Source: AV40 sp963817335
GTDB lineage: Bacteria > Verrucomicrobiota > Verrucomicrobiia > Chthoniobacterales > UBA10450
Direction: 5' to 3'
NCBI GenBank assembly: GCA_963817335.1
Contig: CAWFNX010000005.1
Location: 992,001 to 1,056,000 of the forward strand
DNA: 64,000 nt
Made by a program: the position numbers and the translations under genes. Of this stretch, positions 1 to 8,508 are shown piece after piece (position 1 is the stretch's first letter; every line of letters begins with the position of its first letter). Below the pieces are notes generated by a model. It was not told the DNA's origin, made no database searches, and saw only the letters and a list, made by a program, of their open reading frames with translations.

Positions 1-614
1 ATATTTCCCGGCTTGAGATCCCGGTGAAAAATTCCGCGACCGTGCGCGTACTCAACTGCGCTGGCTACCTTCTGAATGAGTTGCACGCATCGACGCGGAT
101 CGGAATGCAAGCTCCGCCCAATTTTCTGAAGGTTGCCGCCTGCGACATATTTCATGCTGAAGAACGGCAGCCCGTCGTCGCTCTCGCCAACATCGTAAAT
201 TGGCAAAATGTTCGGATGATCCAAATTTGCGGCTGCTTCGGCTTCGCGCCGGAAACGCACCAGCACGTCATTCGAGCCGGCGTGAAAACTAAGGATCCGT
301 TTTACCGCGACGATGCGCCGGGAATGTCGCTGACGCGCGCGATAAATGACGCCCATGCCGCCACGGGCGATCTCTTCCAGAATTTCGTAATTGCCCATGC
401 GCCAGTGCTGGTCCGGCACTTTCGCTTCGCCGAGTACGCGCTCGAACGCTTCACTGGATCCCTGAGTGTCAGGTTCTAGTCCTTCACCCAGAAGACAGTT
501 CACGCACAAACCGTTGTTCAATCGTGTCTTTGTCCCACACTGCTCGCACTGCGCGACTGTTGTGTTCGGCTCCTTCGCAACTTTCGAGTCGGACAGGTCG
601 CGTGAGTCGCTCAT
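1..614 (-). CDS. Ser/Thr protein kinase, N-terminal part (runs off the left edge)
   Basis: About 204 residues are visible on the minus strand, starting at ATG 612-614. Residues 23-40 hold a CxxC...CxxC zinc-ribbon-like knuckle (Cys 23, 26, 37, 40). A eukaryotic-type (Hanks) kinase domain then begins near residue 75: glycine loop IARGGMGVIYRA (82-93), the VAVK lysine (about 105), and the catalytic-loop start HRDLKPGN (197-204). The rest of the domain lies beyond the window. It would phosphorylate proteins in the cytoplasm; the substrate is unknown. It starts 5 nt after the stop of the sigma factor gene, so the two are almost certainly co-transcribed. Known pairings of ECF-type sigma factors with kinases suggest that the kinase controls the sigma factor (inference). 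Confidence 0.9.
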   Translation of the reverse strand, partial: MSDSRDLSDSKVAKEPNTTVAQCEQCGTKTRLNNGLCVNCLLGEGLEPDTQGSSEAFERVLGEAKVPDQHWRMGNYEILEEIARGGMGVIYRARQRHSRRIVAVKRILSFHAGSNDVLVRFRREAEAAANLDHPNILPIYDVGESDDGLPFFSMKYVAGGNLQKIGRSLHSDPRRCVQLIQKVASAVEYAHGRGIFHRDLKPGN

Positions 615-619
615 CCAGA

Positions 620-1393
620 CTAGGTGTTTGCGGCGGCAAGCGCGGCGCAGAGGTGACGGATTTCGTCGTCCACATCGGCTGGATTTTCCACGGTGTGGGC
701 AACTTCATCGCGGAGCAACCACCGATAACGCTGACGCATATTATAAAGCTGTTTTTTTACCGCACTCTCCGGGATTCCCAGCGTCGCAGACAGCTCGTGA
801 TACGAAGTATCTGCGCGTTGCCCGGTAAGATAGCCGCTCAAAGCTTCGAATAACCGGAGCCGTCCTTTGCTTTCACATTCCTCGCGGAGCCGACGAAGCG
901 TTTGTTCAACAACGGTCGCCGCCCAGCGAAGGTCAAAGAGTGTTTCCGGCGGAAGAGAATCGAGCGCTTGGTCTGGAAGAGAAACTTGCGACGGCGCCGC
1001 GGCCATCCATTCGTCCCAGGAAACAAATTTCAGATCGCCACCGCGTTTCTGGGCACGACTTCGTTCGGTGTCGTTGTTAAGGAAGTTCACCAGTGATTTG
1101 AGCAGGAACGAGCGAAATCGGCCGCGATTCGGATCGGCGCGCTGGAACCAATTGTTTCTGAAAATCATCACAAAAAAATCCTGAGTCAGGTCCTGGGCAT
1201 CTTCGGGTGAGTACCCTCGCCGGCAAACAAATGAGAAGATTGGCCGCCAGTAGGTCCGACAGAGTTCCGACAGAGCGTTGTGTCCTTTTTGTTCCTCCTC
1301 GCTCAGGTCACCGGCGGAAAGGACTATGCTCCATCGAGTTGTGGCGAAGACACCTCGCTCGTTTTTGTCTCCCGCAGCAGCGTTTGACTGCAT
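620..1393 (-). CDS. ECF-type RNA polymerase sigma factor linked to a kinase
   Basis: About 257 residues. The N-terminal half resembles sigma region 2 (FATTRWSIV, then YSPEDAQDLTQDFFVMIF). The C-terminal half resembles region 4 (SYHELSATLGIPESAVKKQL, an HTH of the -35-binding type). The protein is longer than a minimal ECF sigma factor (about 180-200 residues), with an inserted segment between regions 2 and 4, as seen in planctomycete/verrucomicrobial ECF groups. A GTG at 1399 could also start it; ATG 1393 is preferred because GAGG lies about 10 nt upstream. It directly precedes the Ser/Thr kinase. No anti-sigma gene is visible, so control by phosphorylation is plausible but not shown. Confidence 0.85.
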   Translation of the reverse strand: MQSNAAAGDKNERGVFATTRWSIVLSAGDLSEEEQKGHNALSELCRTYWRPIFSFVCRRGYSPEDAQDLTQDFFVMIFRNNWFQRADPNRGRFRSFLLKSLVNFLNNDTERSRAQKRGGDLKFVSWDEWMAAAPSQVSLPDQALDSLPPETLFDLRWAATVVEQTLRRLREECESKGRLRLFEALSGYLTGQRADTSYHELSATLGIPESAVKKQLYNMRQRYRWLLRDEVAHTVENPADVDDEIRHLCAALAAANT

Positions 1394-1463
1394 AAGCACA
1401 CATCCTCGCCGATCCGGCCCTTTTACAAGCCTAAACGTAATAAGCTATTTTTGCCCGAAATTT

Positions 1464-2039
1464 TCAATGGCCGCCACCGGACATGTTTCCGACCGCTCCG
1501 CTGTTGCTTTGCATTCTCCTGAGAGCTTCGGAACCGGCTCTTTCGACATTGTTCACTCCAACCGAGTCGGCGTTGCCGTTCTCGTCTACTTCAACCCAGC
1601 GACCGCCCAGGTGTGAGCCGGTCTCTGTTGGAATGTAAACGTAATGCTTGCCGTTTTTCGTGACTATTCGGCCTCCAACAACCGAGCTCGTCTTCAAAGC
1701 GAAATTCAGCTCAGTAGATCCCGATTTTGCCAGGACGTTGTTTATCGAAGCTTTGACGCTGCCGCTGATTACGAGGGTCACGCGGTAAGTGACATTCGGA
1801 GTGAGACCGTCAAGAATGTAATGTCCTCGTGGGTCGCTTTTGACGTGTCTGTTCCAATTGCTCGCGTTTCTTGCCTCAACTCGAACCTCGGCGCCGGCGA
1901 TCGGCAGCCCATTCGGGTCCTTAACAATGCCTTCAACGCTGCAATTTTGCGCAAACAAGCTTCGACTAAAGATTAAAGCGGCCAGCACGACCAATTTGGC
2001 TGCCCGAACCGAGTCTTTAATTGCAGGGGGCGGTTTCAT
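1464..2039 (-). CDS. Secreted CarboxypepD_reg-like protein (paralog A)
   Basis: 191 residues with an N-terminal signal peptide (AAKLVVLAALIFSRSLFAQ). A carboxypeptidase-regulatory-like beta-sandwich follows (VEGIVKDPNGLPIAGAEVRV...GHYILDGLTPNVTYRVTL). The tail after about residue 125 carries YIPTETGSHLGGRWVEVDEN and ends in RRMQSNSGAVGNMSGGGH. The same tail pattern occurs in the next gene upstream (2197-2757), so this is a tandem duplication. It is likely exported to the periplasm or surface. No enzymatic residues are recognisable and the function is unknown. Confidence 0.75.
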   Translation of the reverse strand: MKPPPAIKDSVRAAKLVVLAALIFSRSLFAQNCSVEGIVKDPNGLPIAGAEVRVEARNASNWNRHVKSDPRGHYILDGLTPNVTYRVTLVISGSVKASINNVLAKSGSTELNFALKTSSVVGGRIVTKNGKHYVYIPTETGSHLGGRWVEVDENGNADSVGVNNVERAGSEALRRMQSNSGAVGNMSGGGH

Positions 2040-2141
2040 GTTTTCTCAATATTACCATGTCTGTTTGCAATCGCCTCTTTGCTAATTTCTACAGGATGCT
2101 GAGCTGGCAGTTCCTTTCGATCTTCTGACTTGCAGACTATC

Positions 2142-2172
2142 AAAAAAAAACGCGCGGCCTTTCGGCCGCGCG
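2142..2172 (-). terminator. Intrinsic terminator of the CarboxypepD_reg paralog B gene
   Basis: A 9-bp perfect GC stem (2151-2159 paired with 2164-2172) closes a TTTC loop. On the minus strand it is followed by nine U residues (A-tract 2142-2150). It lies 25 nt past the stop codon of the gene at 2197-2757. This is a textbook Rho-independent terminator and the clearest one in the window. It separates transcription of the two paralogs. Confidence 0.92.
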
Positions 2173-2196
2173 TCTCGGCTTAGTTGTGGTGAAACT

Positions 2197-2757
2197 TTAG
2201 TCGTGGCCCGAGTTGCTTCCGCCACCTTGCATCTTCCGGATTGCGTCACCGGAAACGCGCTTCACATCACCTGATTGAGCTGCTGCTGCGCCGGCGTTGT
2301 CATCCACTTCGACCCAATGTCCGCTCAGATTGCTGCCAGTCTCTTGCGGCACGTAAACCATATGGGTGTGTTTTTTCTGCGGAGCGTTAGCGGCGAACTT
2401 GCCGGTCAACTTGAAATCCATCTGCGTCGGTTTGTTGGGGAAAACCTTTTGATTGTTGAGTGATGCCTTAATTTGGCCGTTCACAAAGAGGACGACTTCG
2501 TAATCGGTGACTGGCAGGTTGCTTACGCCATATTGCCCGCCGGAATCGGTGCGCACGATCTTTTGGAAGCCGCTTCCGTCCTTGGCTGTGATATGCACTT
2601 CAGCTCCGGCGATGGGCTTTTGATTGGAATCCTTGACGATCCCCTGAATTCTGGCAGGGCCGGTCGGGGAAGCCCAGGCGGCGACAGCAGAAACAAGTAG
2701 GGTGACAATGGAGAGACGGATTGAACGTGTCGAAGCGGGGCTAGTCTGAATTTTCAT
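2197..2757 (-). CDS. Secreted CarboxypepD_reg-like protein (paralog B)
   Basis: 186 residues from ATG 2755-2757, which has AAAGGA just upstream. The open frame extends to 2832, but those extra residues look non-coding. A signal peptide (LSIVTLLVSAVAAWASP) precedes a regulatory-like beta-sandwich (IQGIVKDSNQKPIAGAEVHI...GGQYGVSNLPVTDYEV). The tail has YVPQETGSNLSGHWVEVD and ends KMQGGGSNSGHD. It is collinear with the protein at 1464-2039 over its whole length, including the unusual tail, so the two are tandem paralogs. It ends at a strong terminator. Role unknown; export is predicted. Confidence 0.78.
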   Translation of the reverse strand: MKIQTSPASTRSIRLSIVTLLVSAVAAWASPTGPARIQGIVKDSNQKPIAGAEVHITAKDGSGFQKIVRTDSGGQYGVSNLPVTDYEVVLFVNGQIKASLNNQKVFPNKPTQMDFKLTGKFAANAPQKKHTHMVYVPQETGSNLSGHWVEVDDNAGAAAAQSGDVKRVSGDAIRKMQGGGSNSGHD

Positions 2758-2914
2758 TTTTCCTTTTGGTTGAATTGCGCGGGGCGTCTTTATCAAAAAG
2801 AGCCCTTCATCAACTTCTACAGGAACGACCACGGAAAGTTCCTAAATATTTCTTTCCAAGCGCATCCGGTTCGGAAATTTCCGGCAAAGGGACCAGCGGC
2901 CGGCGGAACATTTA

Positions 2915-3952
2915 ATGCTGCAAATTGGTCGAATGTCGCCCCACAAGCCACATCCGCTTCCTCGAAAAATCGAGGTAGATCTCTCAGCAATCCTGATCCG
3001 GCCGGGAGCGCCCCGGTCGACCAAGGCCACTCATCCGGTGGAACCGGAAAGCACTTTTCACAAGCAAAACGATCGGTCGGTCGATTCGCGCGATGTGCGC
3101 ATCGGTCCGTCCGGCTGGACTAACATCAACTTCGTCGTCGGTTCTTGTTTGGTCGCGCTGTTTTGCGCAATTTTTGTTTCCGATAACTTTGAATTTTCGC
3201 AGCGGAGATCGCACCTGAAAGATGATGTCGTCTACTCGAAGCCCGAGCTCGATTCGACAGCAGCAAGCGGTTTCAGCCTGAAGCCGGCGCAACTGGTTTC
3301 GGGTATGCAATTGGATCAGCCCAAAATAACTGAGTTCACCGAGAGGGCGGCTGATCTCAATCCGAGTCCGGTGCTTTCGACGCTCCAGCCAACTCATGAA
3401 TTTCAAACTCTTGGGTCGTCGCCAAACGCCAACCGCATTGCGGACAGCGCTTCGGCCAGCAATTCGAGTTCGGCAAGTTCAGACAGCGTCGGGCGAGATA
3501 GTGTATCGCGAGCGACGAGTTCAAAATCTACGAGTGCGAGCGGCAGCGGGCGGGATGTTTCTGTTCGATCCAGCATGACGAGGTCGACCCGCCATTCGCG
3601 TAGACTAAGCAACGCTCAGGTTTCTCGGCATTCCCTGGCTAACGGGTTTGGCAAGACAGGAGTTGGCAGGTCCATGTCACAAACAACGCGGCCGACGGTC
3701 AGCGGCCTCAAACTTAATAATCAACAATCGCGAACCGGCGCCGCCCACATCCAAACTGCCGCGGCGCCAAACGTAATGTCCATGCATTCCATGGGGCAGG
3801 GCAGTGTTCTAACCCAAAGCCGCGGAGGGATGAATCCGATGCGCATGGAAAGCGGAATGCTGGCGCAGCCGGCCATTGGCGCCGGATTGGGCGGACTGAA
3901 CGGCAATAATCTCGGCGGCGCTGGCACTCATGGTGCGAATGCCCGCCGCTAA
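2915..3952 (+). CDS. Serine-rich single-pass membrane protein, unknown function
   Basis: 345 residues. The first 65 or so are hydrophilic and basic (cytoplasmic by the positive-inside rule). One hydrophobic segment follows (INFVVGSCLVALFCAIFVS, about residues 70-88). The rest is a long, low-complexity exported part rich in Ser, Thr, Arg, then Gly, Asn and Met near the C-terminus. No conserved domain is recognised. ATG 2933 (residue 7) is an equally possible start. The composition suggests a disordered surface or periplasmic anchor, but this is a guess. It converges on the glycosyltransferase-like gene at 3991. Confidence 0.55.
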   Translation: MLQIGRMSPHKPHPLPRKIEVDLSAILIRPGAPRSTKATHPVEPESTFHKQNDRSVDSRDVRIGPSGWTNINFVVGSCLVALFCAIFVSDNFEFSQRRSHLKDDVVYSKPELDSTAASGFSLKPAQLVSGMQLDQPKITEFTERAADLNPSPVLSTLQPTHEFQTLGSSPNANRIADSASASNSSSASSDSVGRDSVSRATSSKSTSASGSGRDVSVRSSMTRSTRHSRRLSNAQVSRHSLANGFGKTGVGRSMSQTTRPTVSGLKLNNQQSRTGAAHIQTAAAPNVMSMHSMGQGSVLTQSRGGMNPMRMESGMLAQPAIGAGLGGLNGNNLGGAGTHGANARR

Positions 3953-3990
3953 TTAATCAAAGCTCTTAATGATTTGTAGGTTGGGCGAGA

Positions 3991-5712
3991 TCAGTCTGGA
4001 CCCGGCTTCCCGTCGTCGGACGGATTATAACTTAGCAACTGCTCGGTGTGGCGATCCACGGTCAGCCGCCAGACCTGGCGGTCGCGGTAATAAGCGAGCA
4101 GCTTGGCGTTCTGTTCGGCCCCCATGTCGCGCGCCCATACCACCTTGGACCCATCGATATCGGCATCATTGAAGACCCACTCGAAATTAATGTCGTGGTC
4201 GGGTCCATAGCGAACAATGATGAGCTGCTTGCCGGGCATGTGGCTCAGTTTATTTACCACCTCGGCCCGGCGCCGAAGTCCGAAGTCGTCGGAGCGGCGG
4301 AGCTTCTCCGGAATAGCCGTAGCAGTCTGGAAGAGAAGTAGCGCAACGGCGGCACGGGCAATCCCAAGCCCGATCCGCCGACCGCGGAAGCGCACCAGCC
4401 GGAGCTGGCGTAACGCCATCACCAGAACTGCGTAGAACAGGCAAAGTGCAGGGGCGGCGTAGTGTGGCAACGGCGAGACTACCACAAAAAGTCCCGCCAG
4501 GCAGAGCACCGCCACGCCCAATAGCCATCGCCCCTTTTGGTTTCGCAGCAACAGGGGCAGGCACATCAAAATAGGAACTGCGCCAGCCCACAGAAATATT
4601 TCCCAATAGAGATTTATTTTTCTTACCGAAAGCCTCCAGAAATCCGCCCATGAGGAGCGGTAATAGGCGGGCGCAAAGACCGTGAAGTACTGTTCGATCT
4701 GCGGATTGTTGTAATGCAGCGGGGGTTTTTGGTGGCTCCAGAAAAAAATCGGCGAGGTGAGATAGGTCTGCGTGTAGAGCTGGTGCGGCGTCAGCAGTGG
4801 ATTACCGGTGAGGCGCCAGTTGTAATAGGCGATAAAAGCAACCGTGGGCAGCATCACGCCGATCACCGGAGCCACTAGCTTCCGGAAGGTGATGCGCGCA
4901 GGTGGCGAGGAAGGCCGCCGCATCCACAGCAACAGGGCGACAGCAAAAGGTAGACAGAAAATCAATCCCTCGAAAGGGCGGCTGTTGGCCAAGATTGCGA
5001 GCCCTATTCCCAGAAGCAGCGCGTCGCGAACTTTTTGCTCGCGAAGAATGCGAGGTATGGCACCCAGCACCAGCGCTCCACCGGTGGCAGCCGCGGCTCC
5101 GCCCCAATAACTGTTCACCCAGTAGCTCAGCAGGCCGACATTGAGCAGTGCCAACAGGCCTCCAAGAAGCGCCCATCGCGGCGTCATCCAGCCTTGCAAC
5201 GCCCAAACGATCGTGGCGCACATCACCGCGACACTCAGCAGAACACCAATCCAGGGATGGCCCAAGCACTGTCCGACGGCAAGGATCGCGCCTTGCGCAG
5301 GAAAAAACATCGAAGAGTAAGTCGGGTGGAAGTTTTCGGTGAAGGTTTCGAAACTGAGCCAAACAGGATGTGGTGGGTAGGCCAGATGCCCGTGCGCGAA
5401 CGTGTCCCCCATGAGCAGGTAGCTGAACTCGTCGGCTTCCCCGGGCACCGGCACTGGAAACCATGGCAACAACAGAAGGCGAGCAACTATCGCAACCAGG
5501 AAGACGCTGACAACGGCGGTCCGTTTGCGCGCAGCGAAACGCGAGAATGACGCTCCAGCCGTGCGAAACAGGTGCTCACAAAAATGAGGGCGAAAGAAGG
5601 CAAAGACAAACACCCCCAGGGCGGCGAAAGCTTGGATGGCGGAATACTCAAAGCGACTAAAGGAAGCAAGCAGCACGGACTTGTAACAGATAAATGCGGA
5701 CCACAGCTGCAA
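3991..5712 (-). CDS. Polytopic membrane glycosyltransferase-like protein (GT39/ArnT-like fold)
   Basis: 573 residues with roughly ten hydrophobic segments. After the first membrane segments there is a loop with acidic residues (VPVPGEADEFSYLLMGD), the usual place of the catalytic acid in GT-C polyprenyl-phosphate sugar transferases. A soluble C-terminal part of about 100 residues follows the last membrane helix. GT-C enzymes move a sugar from a lipid-linked donor to an acceptor on the periplasmic side. The acceptor cannot be inferred here. Assignment rests on topology and the loop motif only. Confidence 0.6.
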   Translation of the reverse strand: MQLWSAFICYKSVLLASFSRFEYSAIQAFAALGVFVFAFFRPHFCEHLFRTAGASFSRFAARKRTAVVSVFLVAIVARLLLLPWFPVPVPGEADEFSYLLMGDTFAHGHLAYPPHPVWLSFETFTENFHPTYSSMFFPAQGAILAVGQCLGHPWIGVLLSVAVMCATIVWALQGWMTPRWALLGGLLALLNVGLLSYWVNSYWGGAAAATGGALVLGAIPRILREQKVRDALLLGIGLAILANSRPFEGLIFCLPFAVALLLWMRRPSSPPARITFRKLVAPVIGVMLPTVAFIAYYNWRLTGNPLLTPHQLYTQTYLTSPIFFWSHQKPPLHYNNPQIEQYFTVFAPAYYRSSWADFWRLSVRKINLYWEIFLWAGAVPILMCLPLLLRNQKGRWLLGVAVLCLAGLFVVVSPLPHYAAPALCLFYAVLVMALRQLRLVRFRGRRIGLGIARAAVALLLFQTATAIPEKLRRSDDFGLRRRAEVVNKLSHMPGKQLIIVRYGPDHDINFEWVFNDADIDGSKVVWARDMGAEQNAKLLAYYRDRQVWRLTVDRHTEQLLSYNPSDDGKPGPD

Positions 5713-5905
5713 GCAAGCGAACGGGCCTCAGGATTCTAATTTGGCGGACCCAGATTCGTGACGACGATCTGGTGCGCGGATCTGCTAGTGGTTTCAACTT
5801 TTCAACCACTCATTTCTTCACCTTGCCGCGTGACACAAGCGCGTTTCTTGCTACTAATTTCAAAATTACGGCGACTACCCATTGCGTCGACAGAAGCAAT
5901 CGCTT

Positions 5906-8026
5906 ATGAAAAAAACCTCCACGTCTGAATCTGCCTTTTTTATTCCGCGCCTTGTAATTGGTTCCGTGTTCTGCTTGGTCGGTACTCTTCTGGCCTTACT
6001 TGGGCTTGGCCTTTTGTCAGGCGGATCGGCCTCGGCTCAGGGATCGAATCAAAATCAAATTGCCGGCGGACCGCAAGTTGTTGCTTCGTATCAGAACGAC
6101 GTCTCTCCGCCGCTGCGGGATCTGCCAGCGTGGACGGGCGCCGAGTTCAAACAGCAGCACGAAGCCAATGAAAACCCGAAGGTACCGTATCGCCATCAAG
6201 ACAGCACCGATCCCGTGATCCAGCATAGCCTTGGTGCGATGCTCGATATGGTGGCAGCGGCAGCTAATTTGCCCAGCCCGATTCTGAATTTTGACGGCAT
6301 CCCTTTTCCTGGCGTGGGGTGCAACTGCGCACCGCCTGACCCGAACGGAGCAGTCGGGAAAACTCAATACGTCCAAATCGTGAATGAAGGGTACCAGGTC
6401 TTTAATAAAGCCACTGGGGCATCGGTCTTGGGACCAAACAGTATCTCTTCAGTTTGGACTGGCTTTGGCGGAGTGTGCGAAACGGGCGGAAACGGTGACC
6501 CAATAATGCTCTACGATCACCTCGCTAATCGGTGGGTCATCAGCCAGTTCGCAGGTGCGGCCGGCGGCCCAATTACCGATGAATGCGTCGCTGTTTCTAC
6601 AACTTCGGACGCCACCGGTACCTACAACCGTTACGGCTTTCACCTCGGTTCCAACTTTTTCGATTATCCCAAGCTGAGCGTTTGGCCGGACGCTTATTAC
6701 ATGAGCATGAACGTCTTTAACTCCTCTGGTAGTTCATATCTCGGCCCGCAGGCATTTGCTTTCGATCGCTCGAAAATGCTTGCTGGCCAGCCGGCCACTT
6801 TCATTAGCCCCACCGGCCCTCTGGGTGGCAGCATCGATCCCTTTTTACCGGCGGACGTGGATGGTTCGACATTGCCGCCTGCTGGCGCGCCGGAAACGTT
6901 CGTCGGATTTCCGGGACAAGCCTCTAATCCCAACTACACCACGTATCACTTTCATGTGGACTTCGCCACGCCGTCGAATTCCACGTTTACCACGTTTGCC
7001 TTGCCGCCGGCCGCGGGTTTTACCGCGCTTTGTCCGAATTCGCGTTCCTGCGTGCCGCAACTCGGAGTTTCCTCACGAAGCAGTTTGGATGGCATTGGCG
7101 ACCGCTTAATGCATCGGCTCGCTTACCGAAATTTTGGCAGCCATGAATCGGTCGTGGGAAATTACAGCGTGAGCGCGGGCGCGGTTGCCGCTGTTCGTTG
7201 GTTTGAGTTGCGCAACGTCACAGCTGGTCCGGTCACAGTCTTTCAGGAAAGCACATACCAACCCGACTCGACGTGGCGCTGGATGGGTAGTGCAGCGATG
7301 GACGGGCAGGGAAATCTTGCCATTGGGTTTAGCGCTTCGAGCTCCAGCATTAATCCACAGCTCCGCTACGCGGCCCGGCTTGCCACCGATCCATTGAACA
7401 CGCTGGGACAAGGTGAGGCCCATCTGTTTGATGGCACCGGCAGCCAGAGCGGCACCAGCAATCGTTGGGGCGATTACAGCGCGCTGGTCATCGATCCAGT
7501 GGACGACGCCACTTTTTGGTACACCAACGAATACTATTCCAGCACTGCCTCCTTTAATTGGCGGACGCGCATCGGCAGTTTCAAGTTGGCTTCAGCTAAC
7601 CCAACTCCAACACCGACTCCAACGGCTACGCCAGCCCCAAGTCCAACCCCGACTCCGACGCCGGTTCCGTCACCAACCCCCACGCCGACGCCAACCCCAA
7701 CGCCAACATCAACCCCAACTCCTGCGCCAGACTTCTCGCTCTCGATTACCCCGTCGTCTCAAAATGTGCCGGGCAGCGGGAGGGTTTCCTACACCGTGAC
7801 GATTGCGCGGAGCGGTGGCTTCAATTCACAGGTGACTCTGTCGATCAGTGGGCTTCCTTCTGGCGCGACCGGAAGCTTTAATCCGAATCCGGCGGCGACC
7901 TCTTCGACACTAACAATAACCGTCAGCTCTTCCACGTCACGCGGGACGTATCAATTTACCGTTACTGGCACTGGCGGCGCGTCAACGCACACCGCGACTG
8001 CCACGTTCGTTAAGAATAAGAAATAG
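5906..8026 (+). CDS. Large secreted protein with Pro-Thr linker and C-terminal Ig-like domain
   Basis: 706 residues from ATG 5906, chosen because it gives an N-terminal signal anchor (RLVIGSVFCLVGTLLALLGLGLLSGGSASAQ). Residues up to about 570 form a globular region that I do not recognise; it has several Cys and begins after a CNCAPPDPNGAVGKTQYVQI motif. A Pro-Thr-rich linker of about 40 residues (DNA about 7605-7725) joins a final beta-sandwich of about 95 residues (FSLSITPSSQNVPGSGRVSY...). Such linkers and add-on domains are typical of secreted surface proteins. No catalytic motif is evident. Confidence 0.7.
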   Translation: MKKTSTSESAFFIPRLVIGSVFCLVGTLLALLGLGLLSGGSASAQGSNQNQIAGGPQVVASYQNDVSPPLRDLPAWTGAEFKQQHEANENPKVPYRHQDSTDPVIQHSLGAMLDMVAAAANLPSPILNFDGIPFPGVGCNCAPPDPNGAVGKTQYVQIVNEGYQVFNKATGASVLGPNSISSVWTGFGGVCETGGNGDPIMLYDHLANRWVISQFAGAAGGPITDECVAVSTTSDATGTYNRYGFHLGSNFFDYPKLSVWPDAYYMSMNVFNSSGSSYLGPQAFAFDRSKMLAGQPATFISPTGPLGGSIDPFLPADVDGSTLPPAGAPETFVGFPGQASNPNYTTYHFHVDFATPSNSTFTTFALPPAAGFTALCPNSRSCVPQLGVSSRSSLDGIGDRLMHRLAYRNFGSHESVVGNYSVSAGAVAAVRWFELRNVTAGPVTVFQESTYQPDSTWRWMGSAAMDGQGNLAIGFSASSSSINPQLRYAARLATDPLNTLGQGEAHLFDGTGSQSGTSNRWGDYSALVIDPVDDATFWYTNEYYSSTASFNWRTRIGSFKLASANPTPTPTPTATPAPSPTPTPTPVPSPTPTPTPTPTPTSTPTPAPDFSLSITPSSQNVPGSGRVSYTVTIARSGGFNSQVTLSISGLPSGATGSFNPNPAATSSTLTITVSSSTSRGTYQFTVTGTGGASTHTATATFVKNKK

Positions 8027-8149
8027 CCAAATCCAGTTTTCAGCTGCGAGAATTCAAAGGAACCTGCGCTTTGGCATCTGATTGCTGCCTATTTCCTACG
8101 TCCTGATTCTTAATTCTTTTTTGCCGCAAACCTGAAGCTCGCGGCAGTT

Positions 8150-8301
8150 TGTCAGTTCGCGACCCAATTTTTTTGGACGTTTTTGACGTGCAAATCGGAC
8201 ATTTAGTCTGCGGACCGACAAAATTGTAGCTTTGCGACCTAATTGTCTGAAATTTAGCGGTCAAAGTTCCAGAAATCGCACAATTAGGTCGCGAACTGAC
8301 A
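8150..8301. repeat. Nested inverted repeat upstream of tRNA-Leu 3' end
   Basis: TGTCAGTTCGCGACC (8150-8164) is exactly complementary in reverse to 8287-8301; with one mismatch the arms extend to 20 bp. A second perfect pair of 13 bp (GCGACCTAATTGT, 8235-8247) matches 8280-8292. The same core, GCGACC-AATT, therefore occurs three times in about 150 bp. The stretch 8027-8316 holds no credible gene. The nature of the element is unknown. Confidence 0.75.
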
Positions 8302-8316
8302 CAACGTAGCGAGAAA

Positions 8317-8400
8317 TGGTGCTCGGGGCGGGACTTGAACCCGCATGCCTTTCGGCATACGCCCCTCAAACGTACGTGTCTGCCATTCCACCACCCGAGC
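8317..8400 (-). tRNA. tRNA-Leu (anticodon GAG)
   Basis: 84 nt including an encoded CCA (8317-8319 on the plus strand read in reverse). The acceptor stem GCTCGGG pairs with CCCGAGC. The anticodon loop TTGAGGG gives GAG at 8365-8367. A long variable arm and the T-loop GGTTCAAGTCC are present. These are class II features specific to leucine, and it reads CUC/CUU codons. Confidence 0.96.
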
Positions 8401-8508
8401 GTGGGCAGCAAATTTAATCAGGAACGCAGGAAAGCAAGAAACGGAGAAGAGGAAGCGATTTCTCGATTCCAGATTTAATCTGTACAAAACTGCGTAATCT
8501 GTGGAGGA

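Noticed and set aside
7600..7730. Tandem CCAACTCC-type DNA repeats considered as a CRISPR or minisatellite
   Set aside because: They encode the Pro-Thr linker of a secreted protein in frame and have no spacer structure.
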